A DNA stretch of 64,000 nucleotides from Nocardia amamiensis (GCF_015477605.1 NZ_JADLQX010000001.1:434001-498000), one strand, 5' to 3'; counted from the stretch's first letter, positions 42,806 through 54,556 are shown. The notes: generated from the sequence alone by a model not told the origin. Made by a program: numbers and translations.

Positions 42806-45800
42806 ATGACACCCAACGCGATTCTGGAGTTCATCCTCGATCTGCTGCGGAACGAAGAGGCCGCGGTCGCTTACTGCGCGAATCCCACTCAGGCGCTGGC
42901 CGCCGCCGGCTTGAGCGCGGTGACCCCGGAGGACATCACCCTCTGCGCTCCTATGGTTGCCGAGTCGGCGCTGGTCACCGGCGGTTCCCAACTGCAGGCC
43001 ATCGTGGCGGCGGGCGTGCAGACCGGTGCGGCGGCCGCAGTGGGCGCGGCGGGCGCAGTAGGCGCGGCCGCGGTCGCGAATGCTGGTGTCGACCTGGGCG
43101 CGGACCTGGGCGTCGACCTCGGCGTCGGTGCGGGCGGCGGAGCCGGCGCCGGTGTCGATCTCGGTGTGGACAGTGGTGTCGATATCGGTCTGGACACGGG
43201 CATCGACTTGGGTCTGGACACTGCGATCGACACCGGTCTCGAGATCGGCGCAGGCCTGGGTGCGGGGCTGGCCGCAGGCCTCGACACGGTGGTGGACGCG
43301 GGCGCCGACCTGTCCGCGGCGGTTGGCGGCCTGCTCGGCGCGGGCGCCCAGGTGATCAGCGGTATCGGCGGCGGCATCGACCTCGACACCGACCTGTCCA
43401 CCGGCCTGGAGGGCGCGGGGAACGTCGGCGCGGGACTGGAGACGGGCATCGACGCCGCCATCGGCACGGGGGCCGACCTTTCCGCCGGCCTCGAGGGCGC
43501 GGTGGATGCGGCTGCGGGCCTCACGACCGGCCTCGGCGCAGGTCTGCAGGGCGCGGTGGACGCGACGACCGGCTTGACGACTGGTCTGGGAGTGGGTCTG
43601 GATGGTGCCATTGATGCGACGATGGGTCTGACGACCGGTCTGGGCGCTGGCTTGGAAGGTGCCGTGGGTGGTGCGGCGGATTTGGCCACGGGGCTGGGCG
43701 CTGGCTTAGAAGGTGCCGTGGGCGGTGCGGCGGACTTGACCACGGGTCTCGGCGCGGGCCTTGGAGGTGCCGTCGGTGGCGCGGCGGACTTGACCACGGG
43801 TCTCGGGGCGGGCTTGGAGGGGGCTGTGGATGCGACGACCGGTTTGACGACTGGCCTCAGTGGTGGTCTGGAGGGTGCTCTGGATGGCGCCGCGGGTGTC
43901 ACTACGGGCTTGGGCGCGGGTCTGGATGGCGCGATCGACGCGACGACCGGTCTGGGCGTTGGCTTGGAAGGCGCCGTAGGCGGTGCCGCCGACGCGACCA
44001 CGGGCCTTAGCGCTGGCTTGGAAGGGGCTGTCGGTGGTGCGACGAACCTGACTACGGGTCTCGGCGCGGGGCTGGAGGGAGCAGTGGATGCGACTACCGG
44101 TCTGGGGGGCGGCCTCGAGGGTGCTCTGGATGGCGCCGCCGACGTGACCACCGGCTTGGGCGCGGGTCTCGATGGTGCCGTTGGTGCGGCAACGGACCTG
44201 ACCGGCAGCCTCGGTGCGCAGGCGGGTGCGGGTCTGGATGGCGCTGTGGGTGCCGCGGGCGGGTTGTCTACCGGCGTCGGTGGGGCTCTCGGCGGTCAGG
44301 CGGGTGCCGGGCTCGACACGGGTCTTGCGGGTGCGGTGGACGGCGCAGTGGACGTGACCACCGGCCTGGGCGCGGGACTTCAGAGCGCTGTGGGCGGCGC
44401 AGCCGACTTGACCACCGATTTCGGCGTTGGTGGGCAGGCCGGCGCGGTTCTCGGCGGCGCTGTGGATGGCGCCGCGGACCTGACCACTGGCTTCGGTGCC
44501 GGTCTCGGGGGTGCCGTAGGCGCGGCGACTGACTTCTCGGCGGGGCTTGGTGCTGCCGGCGAGGCGGGTCTCGGTGCCGGCTTGGATGGCGCTGTGGATG
44601 CAGCCGGTGGACTGACCACCGGTGTGGACGCGGCGCTGGGCGCTGGCGGGCAGGCCGGCGCAGGTGTCGGGGGCGCTGTGGATGGTGCGGCGAACCTGAC
44701 CACGGGCTTGGGTGCGGGACTTCAGGGGGCTGCGGGTGCGGCGACTGACTTCTCGGCGGGTCTTGGTGCTGCCGGGGAGGCTGGTGTCGGTGCCGGTTTG
44801 GAGGGCGCTGTAAATGGGGCTGGTGGTTTGGCCACGGGTGTGGACGCCGGGCTGGGCGCTGCCGGGCAGGTTGGCGCAGGTCTTGGGGGCGCTGTGGATG
44901 GTGCCGGGGACCTGACCACGGGCTTCGGTGCAGGGCTTGGGGGTGCTGTGGGTGCGGCGACTGACTTCTCGGCGGGTCTTGGTGCTGCCGGGGAGGCTGG
45001 TGTCGGTGCCGGTTTGGAAGGCGCTGTGAATGGGGCTGGTGGTTTGGCCACGGGTGTGGACGCCGGGCTGGGCGCTGCCGGGCAGGTTGGCGCAGGTCTT
45101 GGGGGCGCTGTGGATGGTGCCGCGGGCCTGACCACGGGCTTCGGTGCAGGGCTTGGGGGTGCTGCGGGTGCGGCGACTGACTTCTCGGCGGGTCTTGGTG
45201 CTGCCGGGCAGGCTGGTGTCGGTGCCGGTTTGGAAGGCGCTGTGGATGCAGCCGGTGGACTGACCACGGGTGTCGACGCGGCGCTGGGCAGTGCCGCGGA
45301 GACGGGGGCGGACCTGGGTGCGGGGGCATCGACCGGATTGCACGGCGCCGCGGACGCAGGCGCGCAGATCGGCAGCGGACTGGAAACCGGTTTGTCGACC
45401 GGGATCGGTGGCGCGTTCGAGGCCGGAGGCCAGGCGGCGAGCGGGCTCACCGGCGGAATCGATACCGCGGCGCAGGGTTCGGGCAATCTCACCACGGGGC
45501 TGGGCGGCAACTTCTCCTCTGCCATTGGCGGTGCGGGGAATGTCGGAACGCAGGCGACGGCGGGTCTGGAGACCGGGCTCGCGACGGGGCTCGGCGCGGC
45601 CGTCAGCACCGGCGCGGAACTGGGCGGCGGCCTGGACGGCTCGCTGAACACCGGAGGTCAGTTCGGGACGGGGCTGGAAACCGGACTCGGCGCGGTGCTC
45701 GATGCCGGGGGCGAGGCCACGACCGGACTGTCCGGCGGCGTGGACGGCGTGGTGCACGCCGGTTCCGGTCTCGAGACCGGGCTCGGCGGTGCCGTCGACG

Positions 45801-46474
45801 CTGGTGCGCAGGCTGGTGCCGGACTGGGTACGGGTCTGTCGGCGGGGTTCGATGCGGGTGCGCAGGCTGGTGCCGGACTGGGTACGAGTCTGTCGGCTGG
45901 GCTCGATGCGGGCGCCCAGGCAGGCGCTGAGCTCGGATCCGGCTTGTCGACCGGAATCGACGGCGCGATCGGGGCGGGCACGCAGGCGGGCGCGGGTCTG
46001 GAGACGGGCTTGTCCACCGGCCTCGGCGCCGCGGGCAACGCGACGGCCGGACTGTCGGGTGCTTCGAGCGCCGGTGCGCAGTGGGGCTCGAGCCTGGACA
46101 GCGGAATCAGCGGCGGTATCGATGCCGGTACGCACGCTACCTCCGGCCTGTCCGCGGGCCTCGACACCACGTCCGGGCTCGGTGGCGGACTGAACTCGAC
46201 CGTCGGCGGCGCGGCGGACGCGGGCGCCGGACTCGGCGGCTCGGCGAGCGGCGCCACGCACGGTGCGGTGGACACCGGGGCGGGTCTCGGCGGCAGCGTC
46301 GGCTCGACCGCGAACACGTGGTCCTCGCTGGACGTGTCGAGCGCCTTCGGTTCGGGCCTGGACAGCACCACGGGTGCGCAGACCGACGCGGGCCTGTTCG
46401 GCGACGCGCACGCGGGCACGGACCTCTCCGGTTCGACCAGTGCCGACCTGACGGGCGACACTTTCCTGCACTGA
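42806..46474 (+). CDS. iniB: IniB-like protein, strongly expanded Gly/Ala repeat protein
   Basis: The 1222-aa protein has an IniB N-terminal domain of about 60 residues (MTPNAILEFILDLLRNEEAA, then YCANPTQALAAAGLSAVTPE). The remainder, almost to the end, is repeats of Gly, Ala, Asp, Thr, Leu and Val such as TTGLGAGLEGAVGGAADL. M. tuberculosis IniB is about 480 aa, so this is more than twice as long. Four copies of a 72-residue unit are nearly identical in DNA (from 44525). There is no signal peptide or transmembrane helix. ATG 42806 follows CAGGAG; the longer frame to 42749 is unconserved. iniA starts 37 bp after the stop. It probably acts in the envelope stress response; the mechanism is unknown. 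Confidence 0.88.
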   Translation: MTPNAILEFILDLLRNEEAAVAYCANPTQALAAAGLSAVTPEDITLCAPMVAESALVTGGSQLQAIVAAGVQTGAAAAVGAAGAVGAAAVANAGVDLGADLGVDLGVGAGGGAGAGVDLGVDSGVDIGLDTGIDLGLDTAIDTGLEIGAGLGAGLAAGLDTVVDAGADLSAAVGGLLGAGAQVISGIGGGIDLDTDLSTGLEGAGNVGAGLETGIDAAIGTGADLSAGLEGAVDAAAGLTTGLGAGLQGAVDATTGLTTGLGVGLDGAIDATMGLTTGLGAGLEGAVGGAADLATGLGAGLEGAVGGAADLTTGLGAGLGGAVGGAADLTTGLGAGLEGAVDATTGLTTGLSGGLEGALDGAAGVTTGLGAGLDGAIDATTGLGVGLEGAVGGAADATTGLSAGLEGAVGGATNLTTGLGAGLEGAVDATTGLGGGLEGALDGAADVTTGLGAGLDGAVGAATDLTGSLGAQAGAGLDGAVGAAGGLSTGVGGALGGQAGAGLDTGLAGAVDGAVDVTTGLGAGLQSAVGGAADLTTDFGVGGQAGAVLGGAVDGAADLTTGFGAGLGGAVGAATDFSAGLGAAGEAGLGAGLDGAVDAAGGLTTGVDAALGAGGQAGAGVGGAVDGAANLTTGLGAGLQGAAGAATDFSAGLGAAGEAGVGAGLEGAVNGAGGLATGVDAGLGAAGQVGAGLGGAVDGAGDLTTGFGAGLGGAVGAATDFSAGLGAAGEAGVGAGLEGAVNGAGGLATGVDAGLGAAGQVGAGLGGAVDGAAGLTTGFGAGLGGAAGAATDFSAGLGAAGQAGVGAGLEGAVDAAGGLTTGVDAALGSAAETGADLGAGASTGLHGAADAGAQIGSGLETGLSTGIGGAFEAGGQAASGLTGGIDTAAQGSGNLTTGLGGNFSSAIGGAGNVGTQATAGLETGLATGLGAAVSTGAELGGGLDGSLNTGGQFGTGLETGLGAVLDAGGEATTGLSGGVDGVVHAGSGLETGLGGAVDAGAQAGAGLGTGLSAGFDAGAQAGAGLGTSLSAGLDAGAQAGAELGSGLSTGIDGAIGAGTQAGAGLETGLSTGLGAAGNATAGLSGASSAGAQWGSSLDSGISGGIDAGTHATSGLSAGLDTTSGLGGGLNSTVGGAADAGAGLGGSASGATHGAVDTGAGLGGSVGSTANTWSSLDVSSAFGSGLDSTTGAQTDAGLFGDAHAGTDLSGSTSADLTGDTFLH
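44525..45290 (+). repeat. 216-bp tandem repeats inside iniB
   Basis: The anchor GCGACTGACTTCTCGGC occurs at 44525, 44741, 44957 and 45173, exactly 216 bp (72 codons) apart. The second and third units are almost identical. Each encodes FSAGLGAAG, then GAGLEGAV, a TGVDAGLGAAGQ-type segment and TTGFGAGLGG. Such recent copies can expand or contract by recombination. Confidence 0.88.
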
Positions 46475-46511
46475 CAGTTGACCGGTTCGACGGAAAGAGG
46501 TCCATACCGCG

Positions 46512-48374
46512 ATGGGGACGCCCGCGCCGAACGCCACGCCACCGGCGGTACCGCTGCTATCGGTACTCGGTGAGACCATCGCGGCGGCGCGCGCCGCGGG
46601 CCGCAACGATCTGGTCGGCCGCCTCGAGGTGGCGGCCGACCGGGTCCGTGACCCGCGCAGGCGGATCGTCGTCGCCGGGCAGCTGGACCAGGGAAAGAGC
46701 CGTTTCGTCAACGCGCTGCTGAACCTGGACATCTGCCCGGTCGGCGACGACGCCACCACCGCGGTGCCGATGCTGCTGTCGCACGGCCCCGAGCCGCGGG
46801 CCGAGCTGGTGCTCGCGGCGCACGGCGACTCCAGCGGCGCGGAGACCAGAGTCGCCGTGCCGATCGCGGAGATCGGTGCGATCGAGCCGCGGTCTCCCCA
46901 CGCGCAGGGGCGGCGGATCGTGCGCATCGAAGTCCAGATTCCCAATGCGCTGCTGGCCGACGGCATTGTCCTGATCGACACTCCCGGCGTCGGCGGGCAC
47001 GGCAACGCCCACGCCGCGGGTGTGCTCGGGCTGGTGCCCGCCGCGGACGCGGTGTTGGTGCTGTCGGACGCGTCGACCGAGCTCACCGAGCCGGAACTGT
47101 CCTTCCTGCGCCAGGTGCGCGAGCTGTGCCCGACGGTCGCGCTGCTGCTCACCAAGACCGACCTGTACCCGCACTGGCGCCAAGTGCACGACGCCGATCT
47201 GGGCCACCTCGCGCGAGCTCGCCTCGACGTGCCGATGATCCCGGTGTCGTCGCTGCTGCGCAGCCACGCGATGCTGTTGCAGGACAGCCAGCTGGGTGTC
47301 GAATCCGGGTTCGGCGTGCTCTACCAATTCCTGCGTGACCAGGTTGTGGCACGCGACCAATTGGCCACCCGTGCGGCGGTCGCGCGTGATATCCGCTCCG
47401 CCGCAGAACATCTCGCGCTCGCGCTGGGCAGCGAGCTGGTCGCCGTCCGCGATCCGGCCCAAGGCGCGGCGGCGGTGCGGGAGCTGCAATCCGCCCGTGC
47501 GGCCGCCGAGGAACTGCACCGCAGAACCGCGGCGTGGCAGCAGACCCTCGCCGACGGCATCACCGATTTGGCCGGGGATGTCGAGCACGATCTGCGCGAC
47601 CGGTTGCGCACCATCGCCCGGAGCACCGAGGAATGGATCGACGAGCACGATCCCGGCAGGCATTGGGACCGCATCGCCGAACACCTCACCGGCACGGTCG
47701 ACACCGCGCTCGGGGACAACCTGCTGTGGACCCACGCACGGGCGATCCAGCTCGCCGAACGGGTCGCCGAGCACTTCTCCGAGGTCGGCGCGGTCGACCT
47801 GCCGGACGTGCGGCCCGGCCTGCGCGCCGACACCGGCCGCGCCATCTCGGGCACGCTCGCCGATCTGGAACCCGACATCGGTTTCGGCAGCAAGCTGCTC
47901 GTCGGCATGCGCGGTTCTTACGGTGGCGTGCTGATGGTGGGCCTGGCCAGTACCTTCGCCGGGCTCGCGCTGCTCAACCCGATCTCGATCGGTGCCGGAC
48001 TCGTGGTGGGCGGCAAGGCCTTCCGGGACGACAAGCAGGCCAGGCTGGCCAAGCGGCGCAACGAGGGGAAGGCGGCGGTGCGCCGCTTCGTCGACGACGT
48101 GGCGTTCCAGGCGGGCAAAGAGTCGAAGGATCGCCTGCACCGCATCCACCGTGCGCTGCGCGATCACTACGCGGGCGTCGCCGAGCGCAGCCTGCGCTCG
48201 ATCGATGAGTCGCTGCGCGCCGCGCAGGAGGCGGCGACCATGGTCACCGCCCGCCGCTCCGAGCGTGGCGCACAGCTCGAACAGCAACTGCGCGTGGTGG
48301 CCGAGCTGCGCCGTTATGCCGATGCCATGCAGACCGCGCTACCGATGGGACCCGCCGGTACGGTAGCTCCGTGA
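46512..48374 (+). CDS. iniA: IniA-like dynamin-family GTPase
   Basis: The 620-aa bacterial dynamin-like protein has the P-loop GQLDQGKS at residues 56-63, the switch motif DTPGVGGHG from residue 156 and the base-recognition motif TKTD at 214-217. A long helical stalk and a hydrophobic segment near residues 475-505 (VLMVGLASTFAGLALLNPIS) could insert in or tether to the membrane. It matches mycobacterial IniA, a membrane-fission GTPase linked to isoniazid and ethambutol tolerance. It follows iniB by 37 bp and overlaps iniC by 4 nt. Confidence 0.92.
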   Translation: MGTPAPNATPPAVPLLSVLGETIAAARAAGRNDLVGRLEVAADRVRDPRRRIVVAGQLDQGKSRFVNALLNLDICPVGDDATTAVPMLLSHGPEPRAELVLAAHGDSSGAETRVAVPIAEIGAIEPRSPHAQGRRIVRIEVQIPNALLADGIVLIDTPGVGGHGNAHAAGVLGLVPAADAVLVLSDASTELTEPELSFLRQVRELCPTVALLLTKTDLYPHWRQVHDADLGHLARARLDVPMIPVSSLLRSHAMLLQDSQLGVESGFGVLYQFLRDQVVARDQLATRAAVARDIRSAAEHLALALGSELVAVRDPAQGAAAVRELQSARAAAEELHRRTAAWQQTLADGITDLAGDVEHDLRDRLRTIARSTEEWIDEHDPGRHWDRIAEHLTGTVDTALGDNLLWTHARAIQLAERVAEHFSEVGAVDLPDVRPGLRADTGRAISGTLADLEPDIGFGSKLLVGMRGSYGGVLMVGLASTFAGLALLNPISIGAGLVVGGKAFRDDKQARLAKRRNEGKAAVRRFVDDVAFQAGKESKDRLHRIHRALRDHYAGVAERSLRSIDESLRAAQEAATMVTARRSERGAQLEQQLRVVAELRRYADAMQTALPMGPAGTVAP

Positions 48375-49921
48375 GAAGTGAAGGTGGCACGGTGCCGAGC
48401 ATCGTCGCCGAGGCGCATCGGCTGGTCGGCGCGGCGCAGGCGGCGCTGGCGAGCGAACCGCGGCCGCGCGCGCTGCTGGCCGACTGCGCCCGCCGGCTGG
48501 ACCAGCCGTTGCGTGTGGCGCTGGCCGGTTCGATCAAGGCGGGCAAGTCGACGCTGTTGAATTCCCTTGTCGGGCAGGACATCGCCCCCACCGATGCGAC
48601 CGAGTGCACCAGGGTGGTCACGTGGTACCGGTACGGCTCCACCCCGAGCGTGACCGCGTATGCCGCGGACGGCGCCCGCGCGCACGTCGTGGTGCGGCGC
48701 GGCAGTGGTACGCACGGGCTGACCTTCGACCTGGATCGGCTCAACTGGAGCGCCCCTATGCCGCGCGAGGTCGACCACCTCGAGGTCGAATGGCCTGCGG
48801 CGGCGCTCGCGCACACCACCATCATCGATACGCCGGGAACCTCATCGCTGTCGCGGGAAGTGTCCCGGCGCACCGCGCGGCTGTTGACGCCGGGGGAGGA
48901 CGAGGAGCGTGCGGAGCGCGGCATCGCCATCCCGGGCGCCGACGCGGTCGTGTATCTGCTGCGCAGGCTGGACGCGGCGGACGTGCAGTTCCTGGAGCGC
49001 GTGGGTGCGGGGACCGCGGCCAACGGTGGTCCGGGGGCGGCGGGTCCGCTCGGCATCGTCGGCGTGGTTTCCCGAGCCGACGAGATCGGCGCGGGCCGGA
49101 TCGACGCGTTGCACTCGGCGCGGGAGGTCGCGGCGCGTTTCGCCGGGGAACTCGAGCGAACCGGCTTGTGCCAGGCCGTGATCCCGGTCGCCGGGCTGCT
49201 CGCCTTCGCCGCGGCGACATTGCGCCAGCAGGAGTTCGCCGCGTTCGAGACACTGGCAAGCCTGCCCGTCGACGAGCTGAGCGCCGCGCTGCTCTCGGCG
49301 GATCGCTTCGCGCGCGCGGATATCCCGCTGCCGGTGCCGCCGGAACTGCGCGCACAGCTCGCCGAACGATTCGGCCTGTTCGGTATCCGCATGGCGGTCA
49401 CCCTGATTCGCCTCGGCGTGCGCGATTCGGCCACGCTCGCAGCCGAATTGACCAGCCGCAGCGGGGTCGACGAACTGCGCTCGGTGCTCGACGTGCAGTT
49501 CGGGCAGCGCGCCGACCAGCTCAAGGCGCATTCCGCGCTCACGGCGCTGGCGCGGGTGCTCACCGCCTACCCGGGCACACCGGCCGACCGCGTGCTGCCC
49601 CGGGTGCGCACGCTGCTCGCGGACGTGCACGGTTTCGCCGAGTTACGCCTGCTCGGCCGCTTGCGCACCGACGAACTGGCCTTGCCCGCGGACGATCTCA
49701 TCGAGCTGCATCGCCTCATCGGCGGCTCGGGCATAGCGCCCCACCTGCGTCTCGGCCTGCCGATCGACGCCGCGCCCGCGGTGCAGCGCGCCCAGGCTGT
49801 CGACGCGGTCCGGAAATGGCGCGCCCGCGCCCGCCACCCCCTCGCCGATCAGTTCACCGTTACCGCCTGCCTCACCGCCGCACGCAGCGCGGAAGGCGCC
49901 TTGAGTCTGCTCCCGGAATAA
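48371..49921 (+). CDS. iniC: IniC-like dynamin-family GTPase
   Basis: The 516-aa dynamin-like protein starts from GTG inside the stop of iniA (4-nt overlap). P-loop GSIKAGKST at residues 53-61, switch DTPGTSSLS near residue 155 and SRADE near residue 237 (base motif) are present. It lacks the long hydrophobic insertion of IniA, as in mycobacteria, and probably pairs with it on the inner membrane. Equal translation through the overlap supports a heteromeric assembly. No terminator is evident before the downstream gene at 50055. Confidence 0.9.
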   Translation: MRSEGGTVPSIVAEAHRLVGAAQAALASEPRPRALLADCARRLDQPLRVALAGSIKAGKSTLLNSLVGQDIAPTDATECTRVVTWYRYGSTPSVTAYAADGARAHVVVRRGSGTHGLTFDLDRLNWSAPMPREVDHLEVEWPAAALAHTTIIDTPGTSSLSREVSRRTARLLTPGEDEERAERGIAIPGADAVVYLLRRLDAADVQFLERVGAGTAANGGPGAAGPLGIVGVVSRADEIGAGRIDALHSAREVAARFAGELERTGLCQAVIPVAGLLAFAAATLRQQEFAAFETLASLPVDELSAALLSADRFARADIPLPVPPELRAQLAERFGLFGIRMAVTLIRLGVRDSATLAAELTSRSGVDELRSVLDVQFGQRADQLKAHSALTALARVLTAYPGTPADRVLPRVRTLLADVHGFAELRLLGRLRTDELALPADDLIELHRLIGGSGIAPHLRLGLPIDAAPAVQRAQAVDAVRKWRARARHPLADQFTVTACLTAARSAEGALSLLPE

Positions 49922-50054
49922 CCCCCTCCCAGCTGGTGCGCCGCGGTGCCGGCCGCACTCCCCAGGGTGGCCTCCAGCGGGCCGAAACGCCTGGCTGCGG
50001 ACGGTGTAGCCGAGGTGCCGCCGGGTATGCCGCCGGTAGCGAGAGGAGGCCACG

Positions 50055-50699
50055 ATGAGCCAAGAGGATGTCGTACACGAACTGCTCGTCCGTGCGGGCA
50101 CGGGATACGCCGAAGAAGCCGGTATCACGCTCGAGGACAAACCGTCCGCGCTGTTCCAGCTGCTCATGCTCGCCCAGCTGCTCAGCACCCGGATCGCCGC
50201 CGAGATCGCGGTAGCGGCGGCGCGGGAGCTGATCGCCAACGGCTACCGCACCCCGCACCGGGTCGCGGACGCGGACTGGCAGGAGCTGGTCGACGTGCTC
50301 GACCGGGCGCACTACGTCCGGTACGACGAGAGCGCCGCGACCCGCCTGGGCGCCAATGCGTCGCGGGTGCTCGACCGGTACCACGGCGACTTGCGTGAGC
50401 TCGCCAAGAAGGCGGACAACGACCCGAAGCGTGCCGCCGAATTGCTGCAAGAGTTCCAAGGCATCGGCGCGACCGGAAGCGACATCTTCCTGCGCGAGGT
50501 CCAGGACATCTGGACCTGGGTGCGACCGTACTTCGACGAGCGGGCCCTGCGCGGCGCCAAACGCGTCCAGCTGCCGGAAGACCCCGCCCGGCTGGGCGAC
50601 CTCGCCCCGGACCACCACACCGCGGATCTCGCCGCGGCGCTCGTCCGGGTCACGCTGGATGAGAAGATCGCCGACGACGTCCTCGCATCCGCCCCGTGA
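50055..50699 (+). CDS. HhH-type (endonuclease III-like) small protein
   Basis: The 214-aa helical protein begins MSQEDVVHELLVRAGTGYAE. A helix-hairpin-helix-like segment LLQEFQGIGATGSDIFLREV near residue 135 resembles the DNA-binding hairpin of HhH-GPD glycosylases. The catalytic Asp/Lys signature and the 4Fe-4S Cys cluster of endonuclease III are absent, so glycosylase activity is doubtful. It follows iniC by 133 bp on the same strand, behind GAGAGGAG. A link to the ini system is not supported. Confidence 0.7.
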   Translation: MSQEDVVHELLVRAGTGYAEEAGITLEDKPSALFQLLMLAQLLSTRIAAEIAVAAARELIANGYRTPHRVADADWQELVDVLDRAHYVRYDESAATRLGANASRVLDRYHGDLRELAKKADNDPKRAAELLQEFQGIGATGSDIFLREVQDIWTWVRPYFDERALRGAKRVQLPEDPARLGDLAPDHHTADLAAALVRVTLDEKIADDVLASAP

Positions 50700-50711
50700 C
50701 GTGCCGAGCGC

Positions 50712-51875
50712 TCAGACCGGTGTGACAGCCCGGCCGCGCGGGTCGATCAGGATCTTCGCGTGCCGCTCCGGGTTGCCGAGGGCGGTGAAGGCGTCCGCCA
50801 CGCCTTCCAGCCCGACGGTTCCGGTGATCAACGGGGTCGGATCGACTTTTCCGTCGGCGAGCATGTGCAGCGTGTCGCGGAACTCGCCCGGGTCGTAGCC
50901 CAGCACGAACCGCAGTTCGATCTCCTTGTTGATCGCCATCGCGGGATGGAAGCGGTCCGCCTCCATGCACACGCCGACCACGACGACACGCGACAGCGGC
51001 GGCGCTGCCGTGAGGATCTGTTCGAGGATCCCGGGCACGCCGACACATTCGAAGATCACCGGCCCGGCCGGTCCCGCGTTCAGGGTGTGCGCCAGCCGGA
51101 AGACGTACCACCAAGGCAGGTTGGGGACCCGTCGCAGCCGTTCCATGGTGTCGAAACCCAGGCCGAGGATGTCGGTGACGCCACGAATCCGCCCCTTCTT
51201 CGGAGCGGCCTCCCACGGTGATTCGGTCGCCGGGTCGACCACGACGTCGGCGCCGCACGCGGTCGCGAGTTCGCGACGGAGCGGCGAGAAATCGCTCGCC
51301 ACCACGGTGCGCACGCCCGCGGCCTTCAGCATGCTGATCACCGCGAGGCCGATCGGTCCGCAGCCGATGACGAAGGCGGTCCGGCCCTTGCCCACCCGGC
51401 CCCTGCGCACGGCGTGCCAGGCCACCGCCATCGGCTCGGTCAGCGCGGCGTGTTCGGCGGACAAGCCGTTCGGCACCGGCATGGTCATCGATTCCTGGAC
51501 CACCACCTGCTCGGCGTAGCCGCCGGGCGCCGCGGCCGAAAGCCCGACCAGATGCGGTTGCGTGCCGTGCCGCACGATCGGCAGCGCCACCACGGGGGTG
51601 CCCGTCTTCCACCGCCTGCGGCAGTCGGGGCCGTAATCGACGACGGTGCCGCTGAATTCGTGTCCGAGCACTACGCTCTGCTGCGAGCGCATGAAATGCT
51701 CGTAACCGGTGGCCACCGCCAAGTCGGCCAATTCGTCGGCGTGTGTGCGGGCGTGCAGGTCGGAGCCGCAGATGCCGCAGCGCGACACGTCGATCAGCAC
51801 CTGACCGGCTCCTGGTCGCGGCATTGGCAGTTCGGCGATCTCGAACTCGGCGGCGGTGACGACGGCGGCCCTCAT
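50712..51875 (-). CDS. Zinc-dependent alcohol dehydrogenase (MDR family)
   Basis: The 387-aa medium-chain dehydrogenase has the structural and catalytic zinc segment CGICGSDLHARTHADELADL near residue 35 and VVLGHEFSGTVVDYG (catalytic His/Glu) near 70. The nucleotide loop reads AFVIGCGPIGLAVISMLKAA, near 170. The long insertion around residues 230-260 is typical of some actinobacterial members. It probably oxidises an alcohol or reduces an aldehyde with NAD(P); the substrate is unknown. An HxlR regulator lies upstream on the same strand (99 bp) and may control it. Confidence 0.88.
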   Translation of the reverse strand: MRAAVVTAAEFEIAELPMPRPGAGQVLIDVSRCGICGSDLHARTHADELADLAVATGYEHFMRSQQSVVLGHEFSGTVVDYGPDCRRRWKTGTPVVALPIVRHGTQPHLVGLSAAAPGGYAEQVVVQESMTMPVPNGLSAEHAALTEPMAVAWHAVRRGRVGKGRTAFVIGCGPIGLAVISMLKAAGVRTVVASDFSPLRRELATACGADVVVDPATESPWEAAPKKGRIRGVTDILGLGFDTMERLRRVPNLPWWYVFRLAHTLNAGPAGPVIFECVGVPGILEQILTAAPPLSRVVVVGVCMEADRFHPAMAINKEIELRFVLGYDPGEFRDTLHMLADGKVDPTPLITGTVGLEGVADAFTALGNPERHAKILIDPRGRAVTPV

Positions 51876-51974
51876 GGCGACTCCTCGGATCGACGGCGCG
51901 CGGCGGGCGGCCCGATCAGGCCACCCTGGTCGTCACCCTAGTGCGCGCACACCGTGCCGGAACGGGTTGCACCG

Positions 51975-52412
51975 TCACGCGCCGACCGCGGCTTCCTCGG
52001 CCGTGCGGCGGTCATAGGCGTCGCGGGCCGAGGCGATTTCGTTCTGATGCGACTCGGTCCAGGTGACCAGCGCCTTGATCGTGGTGTGCAGGCTCGCGCC
52101 GAGCGGGGTGAGCGCGTAGTCGACCCGCGGCGGGATGGTCGGGTACACGCTGCGCAGCACCAGGCCGTCGCGTTCCAGATGCCGCAGGGTCTTGGTGAGC
52201 ATCCGCTGGCTCACCCCGTCGATCGCGCGCTTCAGTTCGGTGAACCGCAGGCTGCGCTGGTCCAGCAGCGCGATCACCAGCAGTGACCACTTGTCCGCCA
52301 CCCGGTCCAAAATCTGGCGCACTTCGCAGTCCACCCTGGTGTCCCACTGCAGCACGTCGTAGTCGGCCTCGGCATCGCCGCAGTCGGTCGGGGCCGGCGC
52401 GCTGTCGTCCAT
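51975..52412 (-). CDS. HxlR-family transcriptional regulator
   Basis: The 145-aa winged-helix regulator has a core VRQILDRVADKWSLLVIALL, then RFTELKRAIDGVSQRMLTKT and LRHLERDGLVLRSVYPTIPP, the full HxlR pattern. HxlR proteins often respond to aldehydes, disulfide stress or quinones through Cys residues; here Cys11 and Cys29 are available. It is upstream of the alcohol dehydrogenase on the same strand and divergent from dnaK, with the dnaK HAIR operator in the shared region. Confidence 0.9.
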   Translation of the reverse strand: MDDSAPAPTDCGDAEADYDVLQWDTRVDCEVRQILDRVADKWSLLVIALLDQRSLRFTELKRAIDGVSQRMLTKTLRHLERDGLVLRSVYPTIPPRVDYALTPLGASLHTTIKALVTWTESHQNEIASARDAYDRRTAEEAAVGA

Positions 52413-52505
52413 GGGCCGATTCTGCCCAGTTCAGCGGTCGGCGCGCCATTCGCCACCGGCTCCGGGAATTATTCGCGCGGGTCCTCCGTTGAGCATTTCG
52501 ACAAG

Positions 52506-52526
52506 ATTGAGTGTGATCGACTCAAG
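52506..52526. promoter_or_regulatory. HAIR operator (HspR) upstream of dnaK
   Basis: ATTGAGT, seven bases, ACTCAAG matches the HspR-associated inverted repeat CTTGAGT-N7-ACTCAAG except at the first base. A -35-like TTGACT lies at 52533-52538, just after it. HspR, encoded in this operon at 56412, represses through such sites and is relieved on heat shock. Confidence 0.85.
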
Positions 52527-52705
52527 TTTCGGTTGACTCCCGGCCTCCTGCCGATGCAGGATTGAGCCGACCACGCTCAGTGTTGCTGGGGCCGTGCTCC
52601 GTGAGGTGCGAGGGGCGAGGTCTCGCGGCGTCCGGTATGGGCGCCGAAGGGCGGTTGTTCGCCCAGCACCGACACAGATTGGTACGTCAACTAGGAGGAA
52701 ACACA

Positions 52706-54552
<1,847 letters not shown>

Positions 54553-54556
<4 letters not shown>

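Noticed and set aside
44525..45290. Regular repeats that might suggest a CRISPR array
   Set aside because: The units are 216 bp, contiguous, in frame and coding (iniB). There are no short repeats with unique spacers and no cas genes.
43706..47155. Open frame of 1149 codons antisense to iniB and iniA
   Set aside because: It is the shadow of a very GC-rich repetitive gene. It lacks family features, and the plus strand has the IniB domain, ribosome site and gene order.
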